Positions 13,690-22,834 of a DNA stretch of 64,000 bases are shown one piece after another. The number at the start of each line of letters is the position of its first letter. Positions within the stretch are counted from its first letter, which is position 1. This stretch comes from Enterobacter mori. Its GTDB lineage: Bacteria; Pseudomonadota; Gammaproteobacteria; Enterobacterales; Enterobacteriaceae. Position numbers and translations under genes: made by a program. The stretch spans positions 868,001 to 932,000 of the forward strand of contig NZ_CP104285.1 of the NCBI RefSeq assembly GCF_025244905.1, in the 5' to 3' direction. The notes beneath the pieces were generated by a model. It saw only the letters and a program-made list of their open reading frames with translations. It did no database searches and was not told the origin of the DNA.

Positions 13690-15054
13690 TCAGGAATCTG
13701 GCGTCGCGCTGTTTTTCACAAATAGCGTTAGCTGGTCACCCGGTTGCAGATTGTCAGTATCATTATTCCAGCGCATCACATCTTTGATGTTCACGCCGTG
13801 ACGTTTTGCGATACTGGACAGCGAATCACCCTTACGAACGCGATAGGTAATACTGTCGCTGTTCCTGGCAAGACGCTGTGCGCTGCTACCTGCACCCACC
13901 GTCAGAGTTTGACCCACTTTCAGACCGGAACTGCGCAGGTTATTCCACTGCTGCAGATCTTTCGCATTCACGCCAAGACGTGATGCAATCCCCGAAAGCG
14001 TATCACCTGAACGCACCTTATAGCTTCGGCTGGAAACGGGAGATGTATCGGCGATCAGCGTAGACTGAACGGCGGCAATCTCACCAGAAGCCAAAGACTC
14101 ACGTAATTGTTCAGCATGCTTCTGCGGAACCATCACATACCGTGGGCCATTGGCTCCCAGGGTTGAGCCTTTAACGCCTGCGTTAAAGGTTTTCAGTTTA
14201 CTTACCGACATACCCGTCATATCAGCAACCTGTTGAATATCAACCGGGTTGCTGAGGCGAACGCGCGCCAGTGCACGACTTTCGTCTGGTGTTGGCAGTT
14301 GCACACCGTAACGCTTGCTGTTCTTGAGAATATCGCTCAGGGCCAGCATCTTCGGTACGTAAATCTTGGTTTCCTGTGGCAGTGAGAGCGACCAGAAATC
14401 GGTAGATTTACCACGCGCTCTGTTCGCTTTCATTGCCTTCAGTACACGACCTTCGCCGCTGTTATACGCTGCGACCGTTAACAACCAGTCACCGTCGAAC
14501 ATCTTGTTCAGACGTTCCATCATGTCGAGAGCGGCTGTCGTTGAAGCGACAACATCACGACGCGCATCATAGCTGCGGGTCTGTTTCAAACCATAATTGC
14601 GCCCAGTGCTCGGAATGATCTGCCAAATGCCTGCGGCATTGGCGCCAGACGTTGCGTGTGGGTCAAAAGCGCTCTCCACTATGGGTAGGAGTACCAGCTC
14701 CATAGGCATGTTACGTTTCTTAACTTGCCCGGCTATCCAGTACATATACGGCTCTGCCCGTAACGTTACATCGTGGAGATAGCTCTTATTTCTTAAATAC
14801 TTCTGCTTCTGTTCGCGAATCCGGCTGTTTTCCGGAATTCCCATCTTTAGCTCGTCGCCAATAGAGGCCCACAAGTCTTGTTCCTGCGCGAAAGATGTCC
14901 CATCGTCCAACCAGCGCGCCTGACTTGTAAACTTCCCTGCTTCCCCTTGACCAGCTGCAGAAAGGCTCTGTGCGTGCTGTTGTACGTTGCTGCCATTTTG
15001 CGACTGGCAACCTACAAGCAGGACAGAGGCGAGTAATATCGCTTTTGCCTTCAT
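13690..15054 (-). CDS. mltD: MltD, membrane-bound lytic murein transglycosylase D
   Basis: An outer-membrane lipoprotein that cleaves the beta-1,4 bond between MurNAc and GlcNAc. Signal peptide with lipobox LLVGC (Cys16), an SLT catalytic domain at about residues 110-230 with the catalytic Glu in LPIVESAFDP and the GIWQIIPSTGRNYGL substrate loop, then two LysM peptidoglycan-binding repeats at about 340-385 and 400-445 (YKVRSGDTLS and YRVRKGDSLS). Length 454 against 452 in E. coli. Single transcription unit between gloB and yafE. Confidence 0.97.
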   Translation of the reverse strand: MKAKAILLASVLLVGCQSQNGSNVQQHAQSLSAAGQGEAGKFTSQARWLDDGTSFAQEQDLWASIGDELKMGIPENSRIREQKQKYLRNKSYLHDVTLRAEPYMYWIAGQVKKRNMPMELVLLPIVESAFDPHATSGANAAGIWQIIPSTGRNYGLKQTRSYDARRDVVASTTAALDMMERLNKMFDGDWLLTVAAYNSGEGRVLKAMKANRARGKSTDFWSLSLPQETKIYVPKMLALSDILKNSKRYGVQLPTPDESRALARVRLSNPVDIQQVADMTGMSVSKLKTFNAGVKGSTLGANGPRYVMVPQKHAEQLRESLASGEIAAVQSTLIADTSPVSSRSYKVRSGDTLSGIASRLGVNAKDLQQWNNLRSSGLKVGQTLTVGAGSSAQRLARNSDSITYRVRKGDSLSSIAKRHGVNIKDVMRWNNDTDNLQPGDQLTLFVKNSATPDS

Positions 15055-15122
15055 GTGTGTGTCAATAGTTGCTTAAAAGACGAGCGATGATAACGGCGAA
15101 ATTTTGAAAAGGCAACCCGCAA

Positions 15123-15881
15123 TTATCTGAAGTTATCTTTCTTTGACCTTAACCATGCAAAACGCTGCTCTGGTTGTTGCAACTTTGTTTCTTGGTTAAT
15201 TTTATTAATTAAATCAATATCATCAGTTCGTAAAAATAAATTTATTTCTCGCTCGTTTTTCAGAGTAACGGGTAGTGTTTTTTGGTTTTTTGCACGTAAC
15301 TCCTTCACTTTCTGGTAATAATCTAAAATCGCCAGATCGTCCGGCAAAACGCTCGCGGAAAACTTCATATTTCCTAATGTATATTCATGCGCACAACAAA
15401 TGAGGGTATCGTCAGGTAATGCGTTAATCTTCTGTAATGAATGATACATCTGGGTTGGCGTCCCTTCGAACAACCTTCCACAGCCGCCTGAAAAAAGTGT
15501 GTCGCCGCAAAATAGATAAGGTTTACTGTAGAAACACAGATGTCCAGAAGTGTGACCTGGCGTAGCAAATACGGAAAATTCGTATCCCAGTATGAGGATA
15601 TTTTCGCCTTCTTCGACTACTTGCGTCGTACCCTTATCTTGTGTTTCAGCTGGCCCATACACCACAAGATGCGGGAAGGCCGCCACAAGATCGGGAACGC
15701 CGCCCACGTGATCGTTATGGTGATGAGTAAGAAGGATGGCCTGGGGATACCAGCCATTTTCATCGATTGCCTGCAAAACCGGCGCGGATTCACCCGGATC
15801 GACAATGATACATCTGCGATCGTCATCGACTAATACCCAGATGTAATTGTCCTGAAAGGCAGGAATACTGATAAGATTCAT
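15123..15881 (-). CDS. gloB: GloB, hydroxyacylglutathione hydrolase (glyoxalase II)
   Basis: Cytosolic binuclear metallohydrolase that converts S-D-lactoylglutathione to glutathione and D-lactate in methylglyoxal detoxification. The metal-binding THHHNDH motif is at residues 52-58. Further metal ligands are in [10 protein letters not shown] and the C-terminal recognition region RKSK-like residues end the protein. Length 252 (E. coli 251). It diverges from yafS with only 17 nt between start codons, so the two promoters must overlap the neighbouring genes. Confidence 0.97.
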   Translation of the reverse strand: MNLISIPAFQDNYIWVLVDDDRRCIIVDPGESAPVLQAIDENGWYPQAILLTHHHNDHVGGVPDLVAAFPHLVVYGPAETQDKGTTQVVEEGENILILGYEFSVFATPGHTSGHLCFYSKPYLFCGDTLFSGGCGRLFEGTPTQMYHSLQKINALPDDTLICCAHEYTLGNMKFSASVLPDDLAILDYYQKVKELRAKNQKTLPVTLKNEREINLFLRTDDIDLINKINQETKLQQPEQRFAWLRSKKDNFR

Positions 15882-15898
15882 ACATTACCTCTAACTGC

Positions 15899-16630
15899 GT
15901 GGCGGATGTGTTGATGAAACCGGCAAGGATACCTCAGACTGTCGCATCACCGGAACGTTGGGCTGACCTGCCCTGGGGTGAATACTATCGCGAGGCGTTA
16001 GAACAGCAGCTTAAGCCGTGGCTCGCAAAAATGTATGGCTTTCACCTGCTTAAGATTGGCAATCTCAGCGCGGAAATCAATACCGAAAGCTGCGCTATCT
16101 CGCATCAGGTCAACGTTTCGCTCGCGGGCTTACCCGTTCAGGTGAAAGCAGACCCGCTGCATTTACCTTTTGCCGAAAAATCCGTTGATGCTTGTCTGCT
16201 TGCGCATACGTTGCCCTGGTGCAGCGATCCCCATCGCCTGCTGCGCGAAGCTGACCGTGTGCTGATTGATGATGGCTGGCTAATACTCAGCGGTTTCAAT
16301 CCACTGAGCCTGATGGGGCTGCGCAAGCTCGTCCCGGTTTTACGCCGCACCCCACCGTATAACAGCCGCATGTTCACGATGATGCGCCAGCTGGACTGGC
16401 TTTCACTGCTTAACTTTGAGGTGCTCGGCTACGGGGGATTTCAGGTACTGCCCTGGTCACGGCGGGGGGGCGTTGTGCTGAGTACCCATTTGCCCGCCCT
16501 GGGTTGTATGCAATTTATCGTGGCGCGTAAGCGAACAATCCCTTTGACGCTGAATCCGATGAAGCAAAGCAAATCGAAAACGCAAATTCGTCAGACCGTC
16601 GGCGCCACGCGGCAGTATCGAAAGCCCTGA
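15899..16630 (+). CDS. yafS: YafS, SAM-dependent methyltransferase-like protein
   Basis: A 243-residue Methyltransf_11-like protein of unknown substrate. The classic glycine-rich motif I is absent: the position reads HLLKIGNLSAEIN rather than a GxGxG loop, as in E. coli YafS. A DACLLAHTLPW segment and C-terminal basic tail are conserved. The start is uncertain: GTG at 15899, GTG at 15908 or ATG at 15914 are in frame, none with a strong ribosome-binding site. It meets convergent rnhA end to end, with stop codons abutting. Confidence 0.88.
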   Translation: MADVLMKPARIPQTVASPERWADLPWGEYYREALEQQLKPWLAKMYGFHLLKIGNLSAEINTESCAISHQVNVSLAGLPVQVKADPLHLPFAEKSVDACLLAHTLPWCSDPHRLLREADRVLIDDGWLILSGFNPLSLMGLRKLVPVLRRTPPYNSRMFTMMRQLDWLSLLNFEVLGYGGFQVLPWSRRGGVVLSTHLPALGCMQFIVARKRTIPLTLNPMKQSKSKTQIRQTVGATRQYRKP

Positions 16631-17098
16631 TCAGGATTCAGGCTGGTAGCCTGCATCCTCATGCGCGGGATTGGACGCAGCCGCACGAGCCAGTTCGTCG
16701 CAGCGTTCGTTCTCAGGGTGACCTGCGTGGCCTTTTACCCATTCCCACTTGATTTGGTGCTGACCTAAGGCCGCATCCAGACGCTTCCAGAGGTCGACAT
16801 TCTTGACAGGCTTTTTATCTGCCGTTTTCCAGCCGCGCTTTTTCCAGTTATGGATCCACTGGGTGATGCCCTGGCGCACGTATTGGCTGTCGGTGCTCAG
16901 CACCACGTCGCAATGTTCCTTTAAGGCTTCCAGCGCCACAATGGCCGCCATCAACTCCATGCGGTTGTTGGTGGTGAGAAAATAGCCTTCACTAAAAGTT
17001 TTTTCATGCTGGCGATAACGCATAATCGCGCCATAACCGCCCGGGCCCGGATTGCCGAGACAAGATCCATCGGTGAAAATTTCTACCTGTTTACGCAT
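16631..17098 (-). CDS. rnhA: RnhA, ribonuclease HI
   Basis: Degrades RNA in RNA-DNA hybrids. 155 residues as in E. coli, with the catalytic acidic residues D10 (IFTDGS), E48 (NNRMELMA), D70 (LSTDSQYV) and D134 (ERCDELA). H124 region KGHAGH is intact. Divergent from dnaQ, sharing a 64-nt intergenic promoter region, a conserved arrangement in enterics. Confidence 0.98.
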   Translation of the reverse strand: MRKQVEIFTDGSCLGNPGPGGYGAIMRYRQHEKTFSEGYFLTTNNRMELMAAIVALEALKEHCDVVLSTDSQYVRQGITQWIHNWKKRGWKTADKKPVKNVDLWKRLDAALGQHQIKWEWVKGHAGHPENERCDELARAAASNPAHEDAGYQPES

Positions 17099-17162
17099 CT
17101 CTGGTAGACTTCCTGTATTCGAAACGTTCAGTTAAACGATAAGTCTGACATAAATGACCGCT

Positions 17163-17894
17163 ATGAGCACTGCAATTACTCGCCAGATTGTTCTTGATAC
17201 CGAAACCACCGGTATGAACCAGATTGGCGCACACTATGAAGGGCACAAGATCATCGAGATCGGTGCTGTTGAAGTGGTGAACCGTCGTCTAACGGGCAAC
17301 AACTTTCATGTTTACCTCAAACCCGACCGGCTGGTGGACCCGGAAGCGTTCGGCGTTCACGGTATTGCGGATGAGTTCTTGCTGGATAAACCGACCTTTG
17401 CAGATGTCGCGGATGAATTCCTTGAGTACATCAAAGGTGCAGAGCTCGTCATCCATAACGCATCGTTCGATATCGGCTTTATGGATTATGAATTCAGCAA
17501 GCTCAAACGCGATATTCCGAAGACGAATACGTTCTGTAAAGTGACGGACAGTCTGGCGCTGGCAAGGAAGATGTTTCCCGGCAAGCGTAACAGCCTCGAT
17601 GCACTCTGCTCGCGCTATGAAATAGACAACACTAAACGAACGCTGCACGGCGCATTGCTTGATGCCCAGATCCTGGCGGATGTTTATCTGACGATGACTG
17701 GCGGTCAGACGTCGATGAAATTCAGTATGGAAAATGAGTCCCAGCAGACGCGGGACGCAGGGGGCATTCAGCGCGTTGTGCGTCAGGCGAGTCGTTTGCG
17801 GGTTGTGTTAGCCAGTGATGAAGAGCTGCTTAACCATGAATCCCGTCTCGATCTGGTGCAGAAGAAGGGCGGAAGCTGCATGTGGCGCGCCTGA
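17163..17894 (+). CDS. dnaQ: DnaQ, DNA polymerase III epsilon (proofreading exonuclease)
   Basis: The 3'-5' exonuclease subunit of the replicative polymerase core. Exo I motif LDTETTG with D12 and E14, Exo II region IHNASFDIGFMD, and Exo III H-x4-D (HGALLDAQ) are present. The C-terminal tail QKKGGSCMWRA binds the alpha subunit. 243 residues counted from 17163, matching E. coli MSTAITRQ; a second in-frame ATG lies 9 nt upstream. Confidence 0.98.
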   Translation: MSTAITRQIVLDTETTGMNQIGAHYEGHKIIEIGAVEVVNRRLTGNNFHVYLKPDRLVDPEAFGVHGIADEFLLDKPTFADVADEFLEYIKGAELVIHNASFDIGFMDYEFSKLKRDIPKTNTFCKVTDSLALARKMFPGKRNSLDALCSRYEIDNTKRTLHGALLDAQILADVYLTMTGGQTSMKFSMENESQQTRDAGGIQRVVRQASRLRVVLASDEELLNHESRLDLVQKKGGSCMWRA

Positions 17895-17970
17895 AAAGGG
17901 GCCGGAACGTTTGTTAAATCACCGCTTGGGTGATTTTTGCAGCAAACGATTCAAAACGTGAGAAAAAGCG

Positions 17971-17999
17971 TTGACGAGTTCAGAGGCAAACCGTAATAT
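17971..17999 (+). promoter_or_regulatory. Promoter of tRNA-Asp aspV
   Basis: -35 TTGACG (17971-17976), 17-nt spacer, -10 TAATAT (17994-17999), then a GC-rich discriminator GCGCCTC, typical of stringently controlled tRNA promoters. Confidence 0.8.
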
Positions 18000-18026
18000 G
18001 CGCCTCGTTCCCCAAGCGGGAACAGT

Positions 18027-18103
18027 GGAGCGGTAGTTCAGTCGGTTAGAATACCTGCCTGTCACGCAGGGGGTCGCGGGTTCGAGTCCCGTCCGTTCCG
18101 CCA
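18027..18103 (+). tRNA. aspV: tRNA-Asp (GTC)
   Basis: A 77-nt cloverleaf identical to the rrn-linked tRNA-Asp at 8583, with encoded CCA. Downstream of dnaQ as in E. coli. The accessory peptide-transport cassette begins about 390 nt later, but the CCA end is intact and I found no repeated 3' end, so the tRNA does not look like its integration site. Confidence 0.98.
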
Positions 18104-18110
18104 CTATTCA

Positions 18111-18150
18111 GAAGGCCTGAATCAGAAATGATTCAGGCCTTCGTCGTTTT
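18111..18150 (+). terminator. Terminator of aspV
   Basis: Perfect 14-bp stem GAAGGCCTGAATCA-GAAA-TGATTCAGGCCTTC followed by GTCGTTTT. Confidence 0.9.
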
Positions 18151-18373
18151 ACCACTGCAATACATTATCCCACTCAGTATTTTTTTGTAGTTAACAAATG
18201 GTTAATAATCGCAGTGCATTTAATTAACAAATGCACGTTTTTAGTGCGTTATTTGCACTAATTGTGTGCGTTGCATCCACACCTCCCTTCCTTCATGACC
18301 TCGACTTGTAATAATTATGTAAAAATAATTCATAGAAAATCATCCAGTTACCGTTCATTTTCCAAAAAGCTCC

Positions 18374-18396
18374 CGAACCAATGCGCTATTGGTTCG
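18374..18396. promoter_or_regulatory. Inverted repeat CGAACCAAT-N5-ATTGGTTCG, candidate regulator operator
   Basis: A perfect 9-bp inverted repeat (18374-18382 and 18388-18396) in the AT-rich region upstream of the FCD regulator. The same 9-mer CGAACCAAT recurs at 18482-18490 directly before the regulator ATG. GntR/FCD operators commonly contain TTGGT/ACCAA half-sites, so autoregulation is plausible. Confidence 0.5.
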
Positions 18397-18418
18397 TTTA
18401 TTGCTTAATCATTAGCAC

Positions 18419-18450
18419 GATAAGTTACACGTCATATCAATAACTTATCG
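18419..18450. repeat. Inverted repeat CGATAAGTTA...TAACTTATCG upstream of the FCD regulator
   Basis: A perfect 10-bp inverted repeat with a 12-nt centre. The stretch 18151-18490 has no gene; it is AT-rich (A/T tracts near 18160-18360) and holds this repeat and the CGAACCAAT repeats. It is likely a regulatory region for the cassette that follows. Confidence 0.5.
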
Positions 18451-18490
18451 TTAATAAAAATAAAATTATGATGAAAGCGAGCGAACCAAT

Positions 18491-19210
18491 ATGGAAAAGC
18501 CGTCACGGTTTCTGGCCAATTCCAGTACCGCGCTTGAGCAGCTGCGTGGGCTCATTAACCAGCACGAGTCAACACCAGGCATTCCGCTGCCCACGGAACG
18601 TGAGCTGTCGGAAACTCTCGGCGTAGGGCGACGTGAAGTCCGTCGTGCGCTGGATGTGCTGGAAGAAGAGGGGCGTATTTGGCGAAAGCAGGGGAAAGGG
18701 ACCTTTATTGGACCGGCAGCCCCTGCTGAACCGCTGGCCCTTCAGGGATTGGTTCAGCAGACTAACCTGCTGGAAGTGATGGAAGCTCGTCTACAGCTTG
18801 AACCCGGCCTGGCCCGGCTTGCGGCACTGCGTGCCACCAGGGAAAACCTCGCGCTCATGCAGCGCATGCTGGAACGCATTGATAAGGTCAGCCCGGATGA
18901 CCGCGATCTCAACGAACTGTGGGATAGCGCCTTTCACCGCGCCATTGCCGAAGCCGCAGGCAACCGCCTGATGCTCGGGCTTTTTGATGCCATTGATGCC
19001 GTGCGGCGGGAACCGGGCTGGCAGCATCTGCGTGAATTAGCCCGCACGCCCGAACGTGTCGACAGCTATAACGACCACCATCACAAGATCATGTCCGCGA
19101 TTATCCATCGTCAGCCTAATGAAGCCGCCGCCGCGATGCGTGAGCACCTGCTCAGCCTGCAAGCCGCCCTGATTCAGGCGATCCACCTTGAGGACGATTT
19201 CACGCTATGA
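18491..19210 (+). CDS. GntR-family transcriptional regulator, FCD (FadR) type
   Basis: A 239-residue repressor-type regulator. The N-terminal winged helix covers about residues 10-75 (LPTERELSETLGVGRREVRR, wing KQGKGTFIG), and the C-terminal FCD ligand domain covers about 95-230 with metal-binding histidines in FHRAIAEAAGN, NDHHHKIMSAI and AMREHLLSLQ. The start codon directly follows a CGAACCAAT element and has only a weak ribosome-binding site (AAGCGAG). It overlaps the next gene by 4 nt, so it is co-transcribed with the peptide importer it probably controls; the ligand may be an imported peptide or product (inference). Confidence 0.85.
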   Translation: MEKPSRFLANSSTALEQLRGLINQHESTPGIPLPTERELSETLGVGRREVRRALDVLEEEGRIWRKQGKGTFIGPAAPAEPLALQGLVQQTNLLEVMEARLQLEPGLARLAALRATRENLALMQRMLERIDKVSPDDRDLNELWDSAFHRAIAEAAGNRLMLGLFDAIDAVRREPGWQHLRELARTPERVDSYNDHHHKIMSAIIHRQPNEAAAAMREHLLSLQAALIQAIHLEDDFTL

Positions 19211-20220
19211 CAACCATACCTTTTAAGGACGCCACGCCCGTATTGCGGCTGAATAATCTCAACGTCAGGTTTTCCGGCTCGCCGGTGAGCGTACTTGACG
19301 GCATCTCCCTGACGGTCAAAACGGGCGAAACGCTGGCACTGGTGGGGGAGTCCGGCTGCGGGAAAAGTATCACCTCGTTAGCGCTGATGGGCTTACTGCC
19401 CACCAGCGCGCAGATTGTCAGCGGTGAGATGCAGTTTCGCCGTCATGACCTGCGCAAGCTCTCGCCGCGGGAGTATGCCGATCTGCGCGGCAGCGAGCTG
19501 GCGATGATTTTCCAGGAGCCCATGACCTCGCTCAATCCGGCGTTTACGCTGGGGGATCAGCTCAGCGAAGCGGTCATACGCCACCAGAACGTTTCGCGCG
19601 CCGAGGCGATGAAGGCCGCGCTGCAGATCCTTGAGAAGGTGCAGATCCCGGCGGCAGAGATGCGCCTTAAGGCTTATCCGCATCAGCTTTCCGGCGGCAT
19701 GCGCCAGCGGGTGATGATTGCGATGGCGCTGATCAATCATCCTAAACTGCTGATTGCTGATGAACCCACCACCGCGCTGGACGTCACTATTCAGGCGCAA
19801 ATCCTCGCCTTGCTCAACACCCTGAAAGAGGAGACCGGCACGGCGGTGCTGATGATCACCCACGATTTAGGCGTGGTGGCGGAAGTCGCCCAGCAGGTGG
19901 CAGTGATGTATGCCGGGCAGGTCGTAGAGCAGGGGAGCGTTGAAGCCATCTTTGCCGATCCACAGCATCCGTACACCATCGGTCTGATGGGCTCAATTCC
20001 TTCTCTTGGGGCGCGTAAAGGGCAACTCTCCACCATTCCCGGCGCGGTACCGCTGCCGGAATCCATGCCTGAAGGCTGCCGTTTCGCGACGCGCTGCCCG
20101 TTTGCGCAGACGCGCTGCCACGCTGAAAAACCGCAGCTTACTACCATCGGTTCGGGCCATCAGGTTGCCTGCTTCCGCGTGCCGCTCGAACAGCACATTG
20201 CCCTGGGAGAAATCGCATGA
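19207..20220 (+). CDS. Dipeptide/oligopeptide ABC transporter ATPase (DppD-like)
   Basis: A 337-residue ATPase with Walker A GESGCGKS (about residues 48-55), signature LSGGMRQR, Walker B LLIADEPTTALDVT and H-loop ITHDLGVV. The C-terminal oligopeptide-transporter domain includes GCRFATRCPFAQTRC, the cysteine pattern found in Dpp/Opp ATPases. ATGA overlaps join it to the regulator before and the second ATPase after. Substrate class: short peptides, by family. Confidence 0.9.
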   Translation: MTTIPFKDATPVLRLNNLNVRFSGSPVSVLDGISLTVKTGETLALVGESGCGKSITSLALMGLLPTSAQIVSGEMQFRRHDLRKLSPREYADLRGSELAMIFQEPMTSLNPAFTLGDQLSEAVIRHQNVSRAEAMKAALQILEKVQIPAAEMRLKAYPHQLSGGMRQRVMIAMALINHPKLLIADEPTTALDVTIQAQILALLNTLKEETGTAVLMITHDLGVVAEVAQQVAVMYAGQVVEQGSVEAIFADPQHPYTIGLMGSIPSLGARKGQLSTIPGAVPLPESMPEGCRFATRCPFAQTRCHAEKPQLTTIGSGHQVACFRVPLEQHIALGEIA

Positions 20221-21299
20221 CCGCCCCCATTCTTGAAGCCCGCGACCTGAGTAAACGCTTCCCCGGTCCGAAAAAGCTCTTTACCCCGGCACGCTTTGTC
20301 ACGGCGGTCGATCGCGTCTCACTTTCGGTGATGCCGGGCGAAACGCTGGCGATTGTCGGCGAATCCGGCTCAGGGAAATCCACCCTCGGACGTCTGCTGC
20401 TGCGCCTGCTGGCCGCCAGCGAAGGGCGCGTGTTTTATCAGGGGGAAGAGATCACCGACGCCTCCGGTGCCCGTCTTAACCAGCTCCGACGCGAACTGCA
20501 GATTATCTTTCAGGATCCCTTCGCCTCCCTGAACCCGCGCATGACGGTGGAGCAGATCGTCGGTGAGCCGCTGTGGTTGCATCAGAACATGAAAAAAGCG
20601 GACCGCCAGTACCGCGTCGCCGAGCTGCTTAAAACCGTTGGCCTGCCTGCCGCCTGGGCCGGGCGCTATCCGCACGAGTTTTCCGGCGGGCAGCGCCAGC
20701 GTATCGGCATCGCCCGCGCGCTGGCCTCGGGACCGAAGCTGCTGCTGGGGGATGAACCGGTATCCGCGCTGGACGTCTCCGTTCAGGCGCAGGTGGTCAA
20801 CCTGCTGGAAAGCCTGAAGCACCAGCTGGGGCTGACGATGGTGATTGTCGCCCACGGCCTTGCGGTGATCCGCCATATGAGCGACCGCGTGGCGGTGATG
20901 TATCTCGGGCAAATCGTTGAACTGGCCACCGTCGACGAAATCTTCGACGCACCGCTGCACCCCTATACCCAGGCATTGATCGCCTCGGCGCCGCAGATGC
21001 AGCCGGGCGTTGAGCGTGACGCGCCGCTGCTGCAGGGGGACTTACCCAACCCGGCCAGCCCGCCGTCCGGCTGCCGTTTCCACACCCGCTGCCCGTACGT
21101 TACCGATGAATGCCGCCAGGTCGAGCCGATTAATCAGGTGCTCGACGGCGGACGCCAGGTTGCCTGCCATCGCTGGCAGGAGATCAACCGCGATCGCAGC
21201 GTTATCCAGATTGCACCGCCATCCGCCGCTTTTCTGCGCCGCCGCGCGCTGTTTGAACATGCGGCCACTCACTCGTCCCTTCCTTCAAGGAACTCATGA
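20217..21299 (+). CDS. Dipeptide/oligopeptide ABC transporter ATPase (DppF-like)
   Basis: A 360-residue second ATPase of the importer. Walker A GESGSGKS, signature FSGGQRQR, Walker B LLLGDEPVSALDVS. The switch region reads VAHGLAVI, where most family members have SHDLAVV: the His is kept but the following Asp is Gly. C-terminal cysteine motif GCRFHTRCPYVTDEC is present. An extra tail of about 30 residues follows the usual end of the family. Overlaps the substrate-binding protein gene by 4 nt. Confidence 0.9.
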   Translation: MTAPILEARDLSKRFPGPKKLFTPARFVTAVDRVSLSVMPGETLAIVGESGSGKSTLGRLLLRLLAASEGRVFYQGEEITDASGARLNQLRRELQIIFQDPFASLNPRMTVEQIVGEPLWLHQNMKKADRQYRVAELLKTVGLPAAWAGRYPHEFSGGQRQRIGIARALASGPKLLLGDEPVSALDVSVQAQVVNLLESLKHQLGLTMVIVAHGLAVIRHMSDRVAVMYLGQIVELATVDEIFDAPLHPYTQALIASAPQMQPGVERDAPLLQGDLPNPASPPSGCRFHTRCPYVTDECRQVEPINQVLDGGRQVACHRWQEINRDRSVIQIAPPSAAFLRRRALFEHAATHSSLPSRNS

Positions 21300-22816
21300 T
21301 AATGACAATGCGTAATTCTCTTTTGACCGTACTGGGAAGTGTTATGTTGCTTGGCGCGGCGCTGCCCGCCCATTCTGAAAGCGTGCTGCGAATCGGTCTG
21401 GGCGCTGACCCGGACATGCTCGACCCACATCTGGCGCGCACCTACTATGGGCGCTTCGTGTTTGCCTCCCTGTGCGACAGGCTGGTGGAGGTGGATGAAA
21501 ACCTGAAGGTCGTCCCCGGGCTGGCTAAAGACTGGGCGTGGAGTGAGGACGGTAAAACCCTGACGCTCAATCTGCGCGAAGGCGTCACCTTCCACGACGG
21601 TGAGAAATTCGATGCCGCCGCCGCAAAATACAACCTCGACCGCGCCCTGACGCTAAAAGGCTCCCTGCGTAAAAGCGAAATCTCCTCCGTTGAATCGGTC
21701 GAGGTCACCGGCCCGATGCAGATTGCGTTGCACCTGAAAACGCCGGATGCCGCGCTGCTGATGCAGCTCACCGACCGCGCGGGCGCAATGATGGCACCTG
21801 ACGCCGCGAAAAAGCCGGACTTTGCCGCGCATCCCGTCTGCTCCGGTCCGTACAAGTTTGACAGCCGCGTGTCCCAGGACCGTATCGTTCTGACCCGCTT
21901 CGACAACTACTGGAACAAAGACGCCTACCACTTCGACAAAATTATCTATCTGCCGATCCCGGATGCCTCCGTGCGTCTTGCGAATTTGCGCGCGGGCGAT
22001 CTTGACCTGACCGAAGGCATCGCCGCCAGCGACGTCAAAACCGTCGAAGCCGACAGCAAGCTGGCGCTGGCGAAGGTGACCGGCCTGGGCTATCAGGGCA
22101 TCACTTTCAACATCAATAACGGCAAGGTACCGGCGAACGATCCGTTCAAGGATGCCCGCGTGCGTGAAGCCTTCTCCCAGGCGATTGACCGCGACGCGTT
22201 AAACCAGGTGGTCTTCGAAGGGCTCTACACCCCGGCCAACCAGGCGTTTTCACCGGTCAGTCCGTATCACGTTAACCTGCCGGTCCCGCCGCGTGACGTC
22301 GACAAAGCCAAAGCGCTGCTGAAAGCGGCAGGCGTTACCGCGCCGCTGACCGTCAACCTGCTGGTGCCGAACAACCCAACCTCGCAGCAGGTTGGGCAAG
22401 TATTGCAGGCGATGGTGGCCGAAGCCGGTTTCACCCTGAACCTGCAGATGACCGAGTTCGCCACGCTGCTCGATCGCCAGCAGAGCGGTGACTATCAGTT
22501 GAGCTTCTCCGGCTGGTCGGGACGCCCGGATCCGGACGGCAGCATCTACGGCTTTATCAACAGCAAAGGCACGCTTAACGACGGCCGCTACAGCAACGCG
22601 CAGGTTGACGAATGGCTGACCCAGGCGCGCCAGAGCACCGACCAGGCCGCTCGCCAGCCGCTGTACAACAAGGTGGTGAAGCAGCTGCAAACCGACATGC
22701 CGATTGCCTACCTTTACTTCGAGCCGCGCATTTTCGGCCTGAACAAAAGCGTGCAGGGCTTTAAGCCTTACCCGGACGGCATCGTGCGTCTGGCCGGTTT
22801 GACGCTGGCGAAATAA
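21296..22816 (+). CDS. Peptide ABC transporter substrate-binding protein (SBP_bac_5)
   Basis: A 506-residue periplasmic binding protein of the DppA/OppA family. The signal peptide ends near AHS-ES (about residue 28). Family marks: GADPDMLDPHLARTYYGR near the mature N-terminus, WSEDGKTLTLNLREGVTFHDGE at about residues 81-102 and the lobe-closing FSGWSGRPDPDGSIYGF region at about 400-420. In-frame ATGs at 21296, 21302 and 21308 are possible starts; spacing from the AAGGA site at 21287 favours 21302. It feeds the two permeases that follow. Confidence 0.9.
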   Translation: MIMTMRNSLLTVLGSVMLLGAALPAHSESVLRIGLGADPDMLDPHLARTYYGRFVFASLCDRLVEVDENLKVVPGLAKDWAWSEDGKTLTLNLREGVTFHDGEKFDAAAAKYNLDRALTLKGSLRKSEISSVESVEVTGPMQIALHLKTPDAALLMQLTDRAGAMMAPDAAKKPDFAAHPVCSGPYKFDSRVSQDRIVLTRFDNYWNKDAYHFDKIIYLPIPDASVRLANLRAGDLDLTEGIAASDVKTVEADSKLALAKVTGLGYQGITFNINNGKVPANDPFKDARVREAFSQAIDRDALNQVVFEGLYTPANQAFSPVSPYHVNLPVPPRDVDKAKALLKAAGVTAPLTVNLLVPNNPTSQQVGQVLQAMVAEAGFTLNLQMTEFATLLDRQQSGDYQLSFSGWSGRPDPDGSIYGFINSKGTLNDGRYSNAQVDEWLTQARQSTDQAARQPLYNKVVKQLQTDMPIAYLYFEPRIFGLNKSVQGFKPYPDGIVRLAGLTLAK

Positions 22817-22834
22817 ACGTCCTGAGGAGAACCC

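Noticed and set aside
18027..18103. aspV as the integration site of the peptide-transport cassette
   Set aside because: The CCA end is intact, no integrase is present and no second copy of the 3' end was found before yafV.
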